Assembly (NCBI GenBank): GCA_016936855.1
Contig: JAFGXA010000008.1
Span: 1-46,128, forward strand
Origin: Gammaproteobacteria bacterium
Lineage (GTDB): Bacteria; Pseudomonadota; Gammaproteobacteria; UBA9339
Reading direction: 5' to 3'
Length of the DNA: 46,128 bases
In this document: one piece after another, positions 1 to 6,464 of the stretch
How positions within the stretch are numbered: position 1 is the stretch's first letter
How the letters are laid out: the number at the start of each line of letters is the position of its first letter
Translations under genes and position numbers: made by a program
The notes under the pieces: model-generated
Database searches by the model: none
The model's input: the letters and a program-made list of their open reading frames with translations, nothing else
Told to the model about the DNA's origin: nothing

Positions 1-83
1 AACTAAAACAAAATTTAATGAGAAATTATATGATAGATCAATTAAAAAATAAGGAAACTAAAATGTTTTTCGCGTAAGTCCTG
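1..83. mobile_element. One end of an insertion sequence (terminal repeat at 60-83)
   Basis: Bases 60-83 are identical, in opposite orientation, to 46044-46067 near the other window end (core GCGTAAGTCCTG). Outside those 24 bases the two ends differ, as expected for left and right ends of one IS that share only a terminal inverted repeat. In both places the IS interior lies outward, so 1-59 would be subterminal IS sequence. Just inside it, permease coding sequence resumes abruptly at base 84. The IS family is not assigned and no transposase is in the window. Confidence 0.65.
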
Positions 84-101
84 ATTATATTCGTTAATCC
101 A

Positions 102-1283
102 ATGATTCTAGGCAAAGCTGGAATAGGTCTAAATGCTGCCTTTACTGCGACTTGCCTAACAGCAGCAATTGGTAGTCTACTAATAGGACTGTGGTCCAAT
201 TACCCAATAGCAATAGCACCAAGCATGGCATTAAATGTATATTTTACTTACGTTGTTGTAGATACTTTTGGGCTATCTTGGCAAACAGCATTAAGTGCCG
301 TTTTTATTTCTGGAATTTTATTTTTAATTTTGACCTTATCTAGCATCCGGGAAAAACTGGTGCAAGCCATTCCAAAATCCCTAGCCGTTGGTGTTGCATC
401 TGGTATCGGTCTATTTATTGGTCTGATCGCATTGCAAAACTTACAAATAATCAATATAGAATCTAGCTCTATTTTCACATTGAGCTCAGTTCATATGACG
501 CCAACATTACTAACACTTGTTGGACTTGCAATTATTATGTATCTAGAGCATAAAAAAATTCCAGGCGCTATACTGCTTAGTATTTTACTTATAACCTTCT
601 TATCTTTGGCGTTACATTTGGCGAGTTTTAAAGGCATTATTGCCATCCCCCATGCTATTAAACCAACTTTTAGTTTCATACATATAAAAAACACTTTTCA
701 TCGCATTGGTTTTGAAGTGATATTTGCCTTTTTTCTTGTCGCCCTCTTTGATAGCACTGGAAGCCTAGTTGGTTTACTAGAGCAAACCAAATTGAAATAC
801 AACCCAAATCAAGAAAGGCGATTATCTAAGGCATTAATGGCCGATAGTATCACTACCATTATTGGCGCAATATTAGGGACATCAACTGTGAGCCCTTATA
901 TTGAAAGTGCTTCTGGCATCAGCGCTGGAGGGAAAACGGGGTTATCAACTATAATAGTCGCTATATTCTTCATGTTTGCCTTGGTTTTATCACCACTAGC
1001 TAAAACAATCCCAAGCTACGCCACTGCCCCTGCACTACTGTTTGTGGCATGGCTCATGATGAAACATGTTAAGAATTTAAATTACCGTGATCTATCAGAC
1101 TTCATTCCAGGACTAATAACCACTATAGCAATCCCTCTGACTTTTTCCATTGCCGATGGTGTTGGCATAGGCTTAATAAGTTACATGATAATTAAGCTAT
1201 TAACAAAAAAATACAGAGAAATAACGCCACTGCTATTGATCAGTACAATAACTTTTGTTATTTATTTTATAACAAAACCTTAA
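102..1283 (+). CDS. NCS2/AzgA-type purine permease, 5' end cut off by IS
   Basis: A polytopic membrane protein of the nucleobase:cation symporter-2 family, AzgA-like branch, which imports purines such as guanine, hypoxanthine or adenine across the inner membrane. Family hallmarks are the early stretch NYPIAIAPSMALNVYF and the later segment STVSPYIESASGISAGGKTG, with about a dozen hydrophobic helices. Homology to the family continues upstream of the ATG at 102 (IIFVNP, from base 84) and then stops exactly at the IS terminal repeat, whose TAA at 75-77 closes the frame. The first ~20-40 residues, including part of helix 1, are therefore missing; family members are usually ~430 aa and this is 393. 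It is probably a decaying gene, although translation could restart at 102. A purine substrate would fit hpt and purB elsewhere in the window (inference). Confidence 0.8.
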   Translation: MILGKAGIGLNAAFTATCLTAAIGSLLIGLWSNYPIAIAPSMALNVYFTYVVVDTFGLSWQTALSAVFISGILFLILTLSSIREKLVQAIPKSLAVGVASGIGLFIGLIALQNLQIINIESSSIFTLSSVHMTPTLLTLVGLAIIMYLEHKKIPGAILLSILLITFLSLALHLASFKGIIAIPHAIKPTFSFIHIKNTFHRIGFEVIFAFFLVALFDSTGSLVGLLEQTKLKYNPNQERRLSKALMADSITTIIGAILGTSTVSPYIESASGISAGGKTGLSTIIVAIFFMFALVLSPLAKTIPSYATAPALLFVAWLMMKHVKNLNYRDLSDFIPGLITTIAIPLTFSIADGVGIGLISYMIIKLLTKKYREITPLLLISTITFVIYFITKP

Positions 1284-1297
1284 TATCAAAATTATAA

Positions 1298-1340
1298 TTG
1301 CAATAAAAAGATTACCTGCTATCATATGGGTATATACCCA
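1298..1340 (+). promoter_or_regulatory. Promoter and palindromic operator of the DUF134/ORP-like operon
   Basis: A sigma70-like TTGCAA (1298-1303) and TATCAT (1320-1325) are separated by 16 bp. Directly after them lies a perfect 14-bp palindrome, TGGGTATATACCCA (1327-1340), placed where transcription should start. A palindrome at the start site in front of a gene for a small helix-turn-helix protein suggests an autoregulatory operator (inference). A Shine-Dalgarno GAGGT follows at 1348-1352. Confidence 0.5.
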
Positions 1341-1358
1341 CACACAAATGAGGTAATT

Positions 1359-1673
1359 ATGGCGCCATTTACAACCAAAAAGCGATTTTGCCGAGCCTTT
1401 GAGGGCTCCACCTACTTTAAACCACAAGGTATACCGCTACGAACCCTGCAAATAAACACCCTGGAGCTTGATGAGCTAAAAGCCATGCATCTTTGCGACT
1501 ATGAAAACCTTAGTCAAAGTGAAGCGGCAAAAAAAATGCAAATATCTTCTAGCACTTTGCAACGCATATTATATGCTGGTCGCAAAAAAACCATCGATGC
1601 TTTGTATGAATCAAAAGCCATCGAAATCTTAAAACCTGAGCAAATATCTGAATATTCTGAGGAGAAAAAATAA
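1359..1673 (+). CDS. DUF134 family DNA-binding protein
   Basis: A small protein of 104 aa. The N-terminal block RFCRAF...TYFKPQGIPLR is typical of DUF134. It is followed by a helix-turn-helix of sigma-70 region 4 type (LSQSEAAKKMQISSSTLQRIL, about residues 47-67). The ATG at 1359 is preferred over an in-frame ATG at 1326 because GAGGT lies six bases upstream and the family starts at this point; the earlier ATG also falls inside the palindrome. The stop overlaps the next start (TAATG at 1671-1675), so it is translationally coupled to the NifX-like gene. DUF134 genes commonly sit beside dinitrogenase-cofactor-family genes; a regulator of this operon is the likely role (inference). Confidence 0.85.
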   Translation: MAPFTTKKRFCRAFEGSTYFKPQGIPLRTLQINTLELDELKAMHLCDYENLSQSEAAKKMQISSSTLQRILYAGRKKTIDALYESKAIEILKPEQISEYSEEKK

Positions 1674-2005
1674 TGAAAATAGCCATTCCAGCAAATGATA
1701 AATTTATCGCTAAACATTTCGGTCACTGCCCAATCTTTAAAGTGTTTAGCATAGAAGACCAAAAAATTACAGCGGAACCAAGCATTGAAAATCCAGGCAA
1801 TCATCAACCTGGCGTAATACCACTACTCCTAAAGCATCATGAGATAGATGTGATTATTGCCGGAGGTATGGGGCAAAAAGCCATCAATTTTTTTAATGAT
1901 ATGAATATCAAAGTAATCGTCGGAGTCTCTGGCTTAATTGAAAACATTTTAAATCAATTCATCAACGGGACTTTAGAAAGTGGCGACAACAGCTGCCACC
2001 ATTAA
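1673..2005 (+). CDS. NifX/ORP-family molybdenum-iron cluster-binding protein (first copy)
   Basis: A 110-aa protein of the dinitrogenase iron-molybdenum cofactor family (NifX, NafY, NifB C-terminus, orange protein). The fold is visible in the N-terminal MKIAIPAND strand, a HFGHCPIF segment, and the hallmark AGGMGQKAINFF followed by IKVIVGVSG. The tail NSCHH is rich in possible ligands, a feature of the ORP branch. Members bind Mo-Fe-S or Mo-Cu-S clusters in the cytoplasm. There are no nif structural genes here, so nitrogen fixation is not implied. It sits between the regulator and a paralogous gene (2024-2335) and is followed by two MinD-type Fe-S ATPases, the arrangement of the Desulfovibrio orp operon. 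The cluster bound is unknown. Confidence 0.85.
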   Translation: MKIAIPANDKFIAKHFGHCPIFKVFSIEDQKITAEPSIENPGNHQPGVIPLLLKHHEIDVIIAGGMGQKAINFFNDMNIKVIVGVSGLIENILNQFINGTLESGDNSCHH

Positions 2006-2023
2006 TAAAAAGGAGAACAAAAC

Positions 2024-2335
2024 ATGAAAATCTGCATAACAGCGCAAGGCAATACATTAGACTCCCAAATGGAACTGCGTTTTGGTAGAAGTCCATACTT
2101 TATCATTTATGACACTGAAACTTTAGAATTCGAAGCCATTAAAAATCCAAATATTGAAGCTGCTAATGGTGTTGGTATTAAATCAGCTCAATTAATGTCT
2201 GACAAAAATGTACAAGTATTATTAACTGGTAAAATAGGACCAAAAGCAGCAGATGTTTTAAATACTGCCAATATACAAGTAATAAATAGTAGCGCCGAAA
2301 CGGTACAAGAAGCTATTACTAATTATCAGGCATAA
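2024..2335 (+). CDS. NifX/ORP-family molybdenum-iron cluster-binding protein (second copy)
   Basis: A 103-aa paralogue of the preceding gene, with the same family pattern: MKICITAQG at the start, LRFGRSPYF, then LLTGKIGPKAADVL and IQVINSS. Unlike the first copy it lacks the Cys-His-His tail, so the two may differ in cluster binding or act as carrier and acceptor (inference). A good Shine-Dalgarno (AAGGAG) precedes the ATG and the gap to the upstream gene is 18 bp, so it is part of the same operon. Confidence 0.83.
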   Translation: MKICITAQGNTLDSQMELRFGRSPYFIIYDTETLEFEAIKNPNIEAANGVGIKSAQLMSDKNVQVLLTGKIGPKAADVLNTANIQVINSSAETVQEAITNYQA

Positions 2336-2340
2336 ATATC

Positions 2341-3183
2341 ATGATAATTGCAGTTGCAAGCGGTAAAGGTGGCACAGGCAAAACAACCATATCAACAAAC
2401 TTAGCTCTATCACTTACAGATCAAGTACAGCTATTGGATTGCGATGTTGAAGAACCAAATGCTCACCTCTTTATAAAACCAGAGATTCTAGAAAAACACA
2501 CTGTAACAATCCCAGTTCCACAAATTGATCGAGCGATTTGCACTTTATGTGGCAAATGCGCAAAAATTTGCGCCTATAATGCGATTGCAATCATAGCCAA
2601 ACAAGCCATGGTTTTTCCTGAGCTATGTCATAGTTGTGGAGCTTGTAAGTATTTTTGTCCAGCTGGCGCAATCAAAGAGGTAAATCACGAAGTCGGCTTC
2701 ACAGAGCTTGGTAGCAAAAACAACATACAATTTATCCATGGTCAATTAAACGTTGGTAAAGCAATAGCTATCCCCGTCATCAAAGCAGTAAAAAATCACA
2801 TTGATAAAACTAAAACTGTCATTATCGATGCACCACCGGGAACCACTTGCCCAACGATTGAAGCAATTAAAGGCAGCAATTTCTGTCTGCTAGTTACTGA
2901 ACCAACACCATTTGGATTAAATGATTTAATACTATCGGTAGCAACACTGAAAAAAATAAATATTCCTTATGGAGTGATAATTAATCGCAGCAATCTCGGT
3001 GACAACAGTACAGAGCAATATTGCAACCAAGAAGATATTCCTATATTAATGCGCATCAAATTTGACAAGAAAATAGCTGCCGCATACTCAAACGGTACAC
3101 CATTAATAAATATATACCCAGAATACAGACAGCACTTCGGTGATTTGCTGAAAAAAATTAAAACAATTGTAGAGACACCATGA
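2341..3183 (+). CDS. MinD/ParA-type P-loop ATPase with inserted 2x[4Fe-4S] ferredoxin domain (copy 1)
   Basis: A 280-aa ATPase of the Mrp/MinD superfamily. The deviant Walker A GKGGTGKTT is at residues 8-16, the LLDCDVEEPN motif at 31-40, and the Walker B region reads VIIDAPPGTTCP. Between them is a bacterial ferredoxin insert with two CxxCxxCxxxC motifs (Cys 67, 70, 73, 77 and 96, 99, 102, 106), so two [4Fe-4S] clusters are expected. Such proteins occur in tandem pairs next to ORP/NifX-type genes in anaerobes and are thought to act in metal-sulfur cluster handling or in ATP-dependent complex assembly; the exact reaction is not established. Its stop overlaps the start of the second ATPase (ATGA at 3180-3183), suggesting coupled production of a heteromeric pair. 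Confidence 0.88.
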   Translation: MIIAVASGKGGTGKTTISTNLALSLTDQVQLLDCDVEEPNAHLFIKPEILEKHTVTIPVPQIDRAICTLCGKCAKICAYNAIAIIAKQAMVFPELCHSCGACKYFCPAGAIKEVNHEVGFTELGSKNNIQFIHGQLNVGKAIAIPVIKAVKNHIDKTKTVIIDAPPGTTCPTIEAIKGSNFCLLVTEPTPFGLNDLILSVATLKKINIPYGVIINRSNLGDNSTEQYCNQEDIPILMRIKFDKKIAAAYSNGTPLINIYPEYRQHFGDLLKKIKTIVETP

Positions 3184-4037
3184 AACAATTAGCAATTATT
3201 AGCGGTAAAGGTGGAACTGGTAAAACAGTAATAACAAGTGCATTTGCCTCGATAGCTGACAACAAGGTTATAGTTGATTGCGATGTTGATGCTGCAAACC
3301 TACACTTAATGTTAAATCCAAAGATATTAGAACATAATATATTCAAAAGCGGTTTTACTGCATCAATAGATCGTAGTAAATGCACAAGATGTTTAAAGTG
3401 CCTAAAAAACTGCCGATTTAATGCTATCACCAAAAACCTAACCATAGATTCCATTGCCTGTGAAGGTTGCGCCTTTTGCTATAACCTATGTCCAGTTGGC
3501 GCAATAACCTTAGAAGAAAATATTGCCGGTGAGTGGTTTATTTCCGAGACAAAATATGGACCATTTGTACACGCAAAACTTGGTATAGCCGAAGAAAATT
3601 CAGGAAAACTAGTATCATTAATCAGAAAACAAGCTCAAACTTTAGCTAAAGAACAAAACAAAAACTTAATTATCATTGACGGTCCACCGGGAATCGGTTG
3701 CCAAGTTATTGCGACTCTTGCCAATATAGACAGTGCATTGATTGTAACAGAACCAACTGTATCTGGATTGCACGATGCTAAAAGAGTTATTGAGCTTGCT
3801 AAACATTTCACAATTCCTATAATGATGCTCATAAATAAATATGATCTAAATTTAGCAATGACAAAAAATATTGAACAATATTGCGAGCAACAAAATATCA
3901 TTCTGGTAGGTAAAATCAAATTTGATACCGATATAGTTAACGCTGTAACAAATAAAAAACCTATTATGAATATAGCTAACATTAAACTAAAAGAACAAAT
4001 ACAAAAAATTTGGCATACAACCTATAACAACTTATAG
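3180..4037 (+). CDS. MinD/ParA-type P-loop ATPase with inserted 2x[4Fe-4S] ferredoxin domain (copy 2)
   Basis: A 285-aa paralogue of the preceding gene with the same plan: Walker A GKGGTGKTV near residues 9-17, VDCDVDAAN, a ferredoxin insert with two four-cysteine motifs (KCTRCLKCLKNC and ACEGCAFCYNLC), and Walker B IIIDGPPGIGCQ. It begins with ATGA inside the stop of copy 1. In known ORP operons the two ATPases (Orp3/Orp4 type) work together with the ORP protein; the same partnership is likely here (inference). All eight cluster cysteines and the signature lysines are present, so it looks functional. Confidence 0.88.
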   Translation: MKQLAIISGKGGTGKTVITSAFASIADNKVIVDCDVDAANLHLMLNPKILEHNIFKSGFTASIDRSKCTRCLKCLKNCRFNAITKNLTIDSIACEGCAFCYNLCPVGAITLEENIAGEWFISETKYGPFVHAKLGIAEENSGKLVSLIRKQAQTLAKEQNKNLIIIDGPPGIGCQVIATLANIDSALIVTEPTVSGLHDAKRVIELAKHFTIPIMMLINKYDLNLAMTKNIEQYCEQQNIILVGKIKFDTDIVNAVTNKKPIMNIANIKLKEQIQKIWHTTYNNL

Positions 4038-4061
4038 AACATACTGAAACGAGAAAAAACA

Positions 4062-4364
4062 ATGCATAAAAAACACTATAATTGCGCGCAAAACGTATTA
4101 CATGCCTTCAAAGATAAGTACAAACTATCTGATGACTTAATAAAAGAATTTCGCAAATATGGATTTGGCAAGTCCCCGAATGGAGAGTGTGGAGCAATAT
4201 TTACCGCAAAATTCCTCTTAAAAGACGATCACAATAAAGCAAAAAATATAGAAGAAAAATTCCTGAATTTAATAGGAGAAACCAAGTGCAAATTAATACG
4301 GTCGCAAAAAAAATTTTCATGCAAAGATTGCATAAAAACAGCAATTAACTTATTAAAAGAGTAA
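4062..4364 (+). CDS. C_GCAxxG_C_C family redox protein
   Basis: A small 100-aa protein with the cysteine spacing of the C_GCAxxG_C_C family: NCAQN near the start, GECGAIFTA in the middle, then ETKCKLI and FSCKDCIKTA near the end. Members are found mainly in anaerobes, often as putative redox or metal-binding proteins; no reaction is established. The hallmark reads GECGA rather than GCAxxG at one position, a common variant. It lies 24 bp after the second Fe-S ATPase and 7 bp before the DUF89 gene on the same strand, so it belongs to the operon. Confidence 0.72.
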   Translation: MHKKHYNCAQNVLHAFKDKYKLSDDLIKEFRKYGFGKSPNGECGAIFTAKFLLKDDHNKAKNIEEKFLNLIGETKCKLIRSQKKFSCKDCIKTAINLLKE

Positions 4365-4371
4365 GATTAGC

Positions 4372-5265
4372 GTGAAAACCCACCTAGACTGTATTCCCTG
4401 TTTTTTTAAACAAGCGCTTGTTGCCGCAAGACATGCTGGAGCAAACGCAAAACAACAAAAAGAAATATTAGATAATCTAGCGAAACTAATTCCTAGCTTT
4501 TCTTTATCAACAACTCCGCCAGAAATGGCAAAATCCGTTTATGCTCTTGTTAATGAAGCCATGGGCACAAAAGACATTTACGCCACAATTAAATACAACA
4601 GCAACCAACTTGCTTTAAATATCGCAGAAAATCTGCAAACCAAAATAACAAACTCCAAAGATTCACTATTAACAGCAGTAGAATTAGCAATTGCTGGCAA
4701 TATTATTGACTATGGAGCAAAAATGAATCTTAATGTCGATACTGAAATAGCAAAAATTCTATCCGAAGAAAATAAAAGCATTAAAAAAAGCAAAAGCCTA
4801 CATTTCGACTACACAGAATTTAAGAATAATTTAGTAAAGGCAAAAAATATCCTCTATTTGGCGGACAATGCGGGAGAAGTTGTCTTTGACCGATTATTGA
4901 TAACAGAAATAAAAAGATTATATCCTAAGATCAAAATAACATATGCAGTCAAATCTAAGCCAATCATCAATGATGCCCTCCTAGAAGACGCCATACAATG
5001 TGGAATAGATAAAGTAGCAACTATAATATCTAGCGGCTCAGATGCTGCCGGCACCGTTTTAAAGCTTTGCTCACAAGAATTTTTGACGCTATTCAACAAA
5101 GCAGACATGGTAATTAGCAAGGGGCAAGGTAATTTTGAGGCTTTGTCAGAAGCCAAAAGATCAATTGCGTTCTTGTTTAAAATAAAGTGTCCAGTTATTG
5201 CAAAAGAAATAAACAGCAAACTAGGAGATGTTATCTTGCTTTATAATAACCAAATTGCTTATTAA
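4372..5265 (+). CDS. DUF89/ARMT1-like metal-dependent phosphatase
   Basis: A 297-aa protein starting with GTG. The start MKTHLDCIPCFFKQAL with its CxxC pair is typical of bacterial and archaeal DUF89 proteins. The catalytic stretch YLADNAGEVVFDRLL carries the Asp-Asn metal ligands, and ISKGQGNFEAL is the second active-site motif. DUF89 enzymes are metal-dependent 'damage-control' phosphatases acting on phosphorylated sugars and cofactors; the substrate of this subfamily is unknown. It is the last gene of the ORP-like operon, 7 bp after the previous stop, and is followed closely by a convergent nitroreductase gene. Length is normal for the prokaryotic subfamily. Confidence 0.82.
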   Translation: MKTHLDCIPCFFKQALVAARHAGANAKQQKEILDNLAKLIPSFSLSTTPPEMAKSVYALVNEAMGTKDIYATIKYNSNQLALNIAENLQTKITNSKDSLLTAVELAIAGNIIDYGAKMNLNVDTEIAKILSEENKSIKKSKSLHFDYTEFKNNLVKAKNILYLADNAGEVVFDRLLITEIKRLYPKIKITYAVKSKPIINDALLEDAIQCGIDKVATIISSGSDAAGTVLKLCSQEFLTLFNKADMVISKGQGNFEALSEAKRSIAFLFKIKCPVIAKEINSKLGDVILLYNNQIAY

Positions 5266-5269
5266 TATT

Positions 5270-5779
5270 TTACCAAGTGTTGTGATGAACCTTGTCTGCG
5301 TCATAGCGATTGATTCTTTCCTGCAAAACCTTAGTATGTCCTATTGGCAAAACGCTAAATGGTAATATATGTTCCGGGAGATTAAATAATTGCTGAACCC
5401 CTTCCACTCTCTCTTCCCGAGGATAAGTGCCAAGCCACACTGCGCCAAGACCAAGTGCACGCGCCGCTAAAAGAATATTTTGCGTGGCCGCAGCCAAATC
5501 CTGAACAGCAAAGCTCTCGTGTTTTTCTTTCTTGAGATCAATACAAGGGATTATTACCAAATATGCGTCTCTACACATATGAGCATATGGGTGAACTGTT
5601 GGAATTTTATCAATCAAATCTTTATCATCAACAACAATAAACTGCCATGGCTGTTGGTTGCCGGCAGATGGGGCGCTCATTGCCGCCCTTAACATAACCT
5701 CAACATTTTGCTTAGAAACTTCCACCGCCGTATATTTACGCACACTACGTCTACTGTAAATCGCCTCAAGTACATTCAT
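5270..5779 (-). CDS. Nitroreductase family FMN-dependent oxidoreductase
   Basis: A 169-aa flavoprotein of the short nitroreductase type. The FMN-binding start is SRRSVRKYT, followed by MSAPSAGNQQPWQFIVV, and the GLGAVWLGTYP segment lies in the second half. Such enzymes reduce nitro, quinone or flavin-type substrates with NAD(P)H in the cytoplasm; the natural substrate cannot be read from sequence. It converges with the DUF89 gene (4 bp between stop codons) and diverges from lemA, so it is transcribed alone. The start ATG at 5779 follows a purine-rich GGGGAAAAGAGC. Confidence 0.85.
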   Translation of the reverse strand: MNVLEAIYSRRSVRKYTAVEVSKQNVEVMLRAAMSAPSAGNQQPWQFIVVDDKDLIDKIPTVHPYAHMCRDAYLVIIPCIDLKKEKHESFAVQDLAAATQNILLAARALGLGAVWLGTYPREERVEGVQQLFNLPEHILPFSVLPIGHTKVLQERINRYDADKVHHNTW

Positions 5780-5809
5780 GCTCTTTTCCCCAAATTACCG
5801 CTGATTAGG

Positions 5810-5837
5810 TTGTCTTACCAGCCCTTTTAATTATACA
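5810..5837 (+). promoter_or_regulatory. Predicted sigma70 promoter of lemA
   Basis: TTGTCT (5810-5815) and TATACA (5832-5837) are separated by 16 bp, upstream of the ATG at 5879. This is the only plus-strand match I see in the 99-bp divergent spacer. Confidence 0.4.
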
Positions 5838-5878
5838 ATCAATAATTCGGATGACAAACTATTTTCAGGGGGTGAACG

Positions 5879-6457
5879 ATGAGAATTTTTAGTATTTTAT
5901 TGATCGCGGTTGCGGTCATCATTATGTGGTCAATAGCCATCTATAATAAATTGATACGCATGATTGAGGAAGTCAACAACAACCAAAAACAAATCGATGT
6001 ACAATTAGATCGTCGCTTTAAGGTATACGAATCTCTTATCGAAACCGTGAAAAAATATATGGATTACGAGCAAACCACTTTAAAAGATGTGGTAAAATTG
6101 CGCTCCCAAGCTCAAAAAGCACGTAACAGCGGTGATAATAGCGCTCGCATGGCAGCTGAAGATGCCATTTCCAAAATAGGAGGAAATATTAACTTCCTAT
6201 TTGAGCAATACCCAGACCTAAAAGCTGATAAAAATGCTCTGCAATTACAAGAAGAGATTGTTAACACCGAGAATAAACTAGCCTTTGCTAAACAAGCTTA
6301 TAATGATTCTATTGAACAATACGAAGCAAAGCGTAAATCGTTTTTTGAATCCATGGTGGTCTCTATCTTTAGCAGTAAACTCTTAAAAGAATTTGCTTAC
6401 TGGGGAATATCAGATAGCGATAGAACAGAACAAGAAAACTATAAGGTTAAATTTTAA
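5879..6457 (+). CDS. lemA: LemA family protein
   Basis: A 192-aa membrane-anchored protein. One N-terminal hydrophobic helix (residues 3-22) is followed by a long helical domain with LemA hallmarks: NNNQKQIDVQLDRRFKVYESLIETVKKY, then YPDLKA, then ENKLAFAKQAYN. In the family the helix anchors the protein with the coiled domain outside the cytoplasm; function is poorly known. The usual LemA C-terminal region is replaced by a charged tail ending NYKVKF. A strong GGGGG-type ribosome site precedes the ATG. lemA is usually paired with a TPM or peptidase gene, but here it is followed after seven bases by the gspD coding region. Confidence 0.85.
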   Translation: MRIFSILLIAVAVIIMWSIAIYNKLIRMIEEVNNNQKQIDVQLDRRFKVYESLIETVKKYMDYEQTTLKDVVKLRSQAQKARNSGDNSARMAAEDAISKIGGNINFLFEQYPDLKADKNALQLQEEIVNTENKLAFAKQAYNDSIEQYEAKRKSFFESMVVSIFSSKLLKEFAYWGISDSDRTEQENYKVKF

Positions 6458-6464
6458 AAGTTTC

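Noticed and set aside
1673-4037. Nitrogen fixation genes
   Set aside because: NifX-like and Fe-S ATPases occur, but there is no nifHDK, nifE/N or nifB; the set matches ORP operons better.
6393-6464. Upstream ATG for gspD
   Set aside because: It overlaps lemA by 65 bp and places 24 charged residues ahead of the signal peptide.
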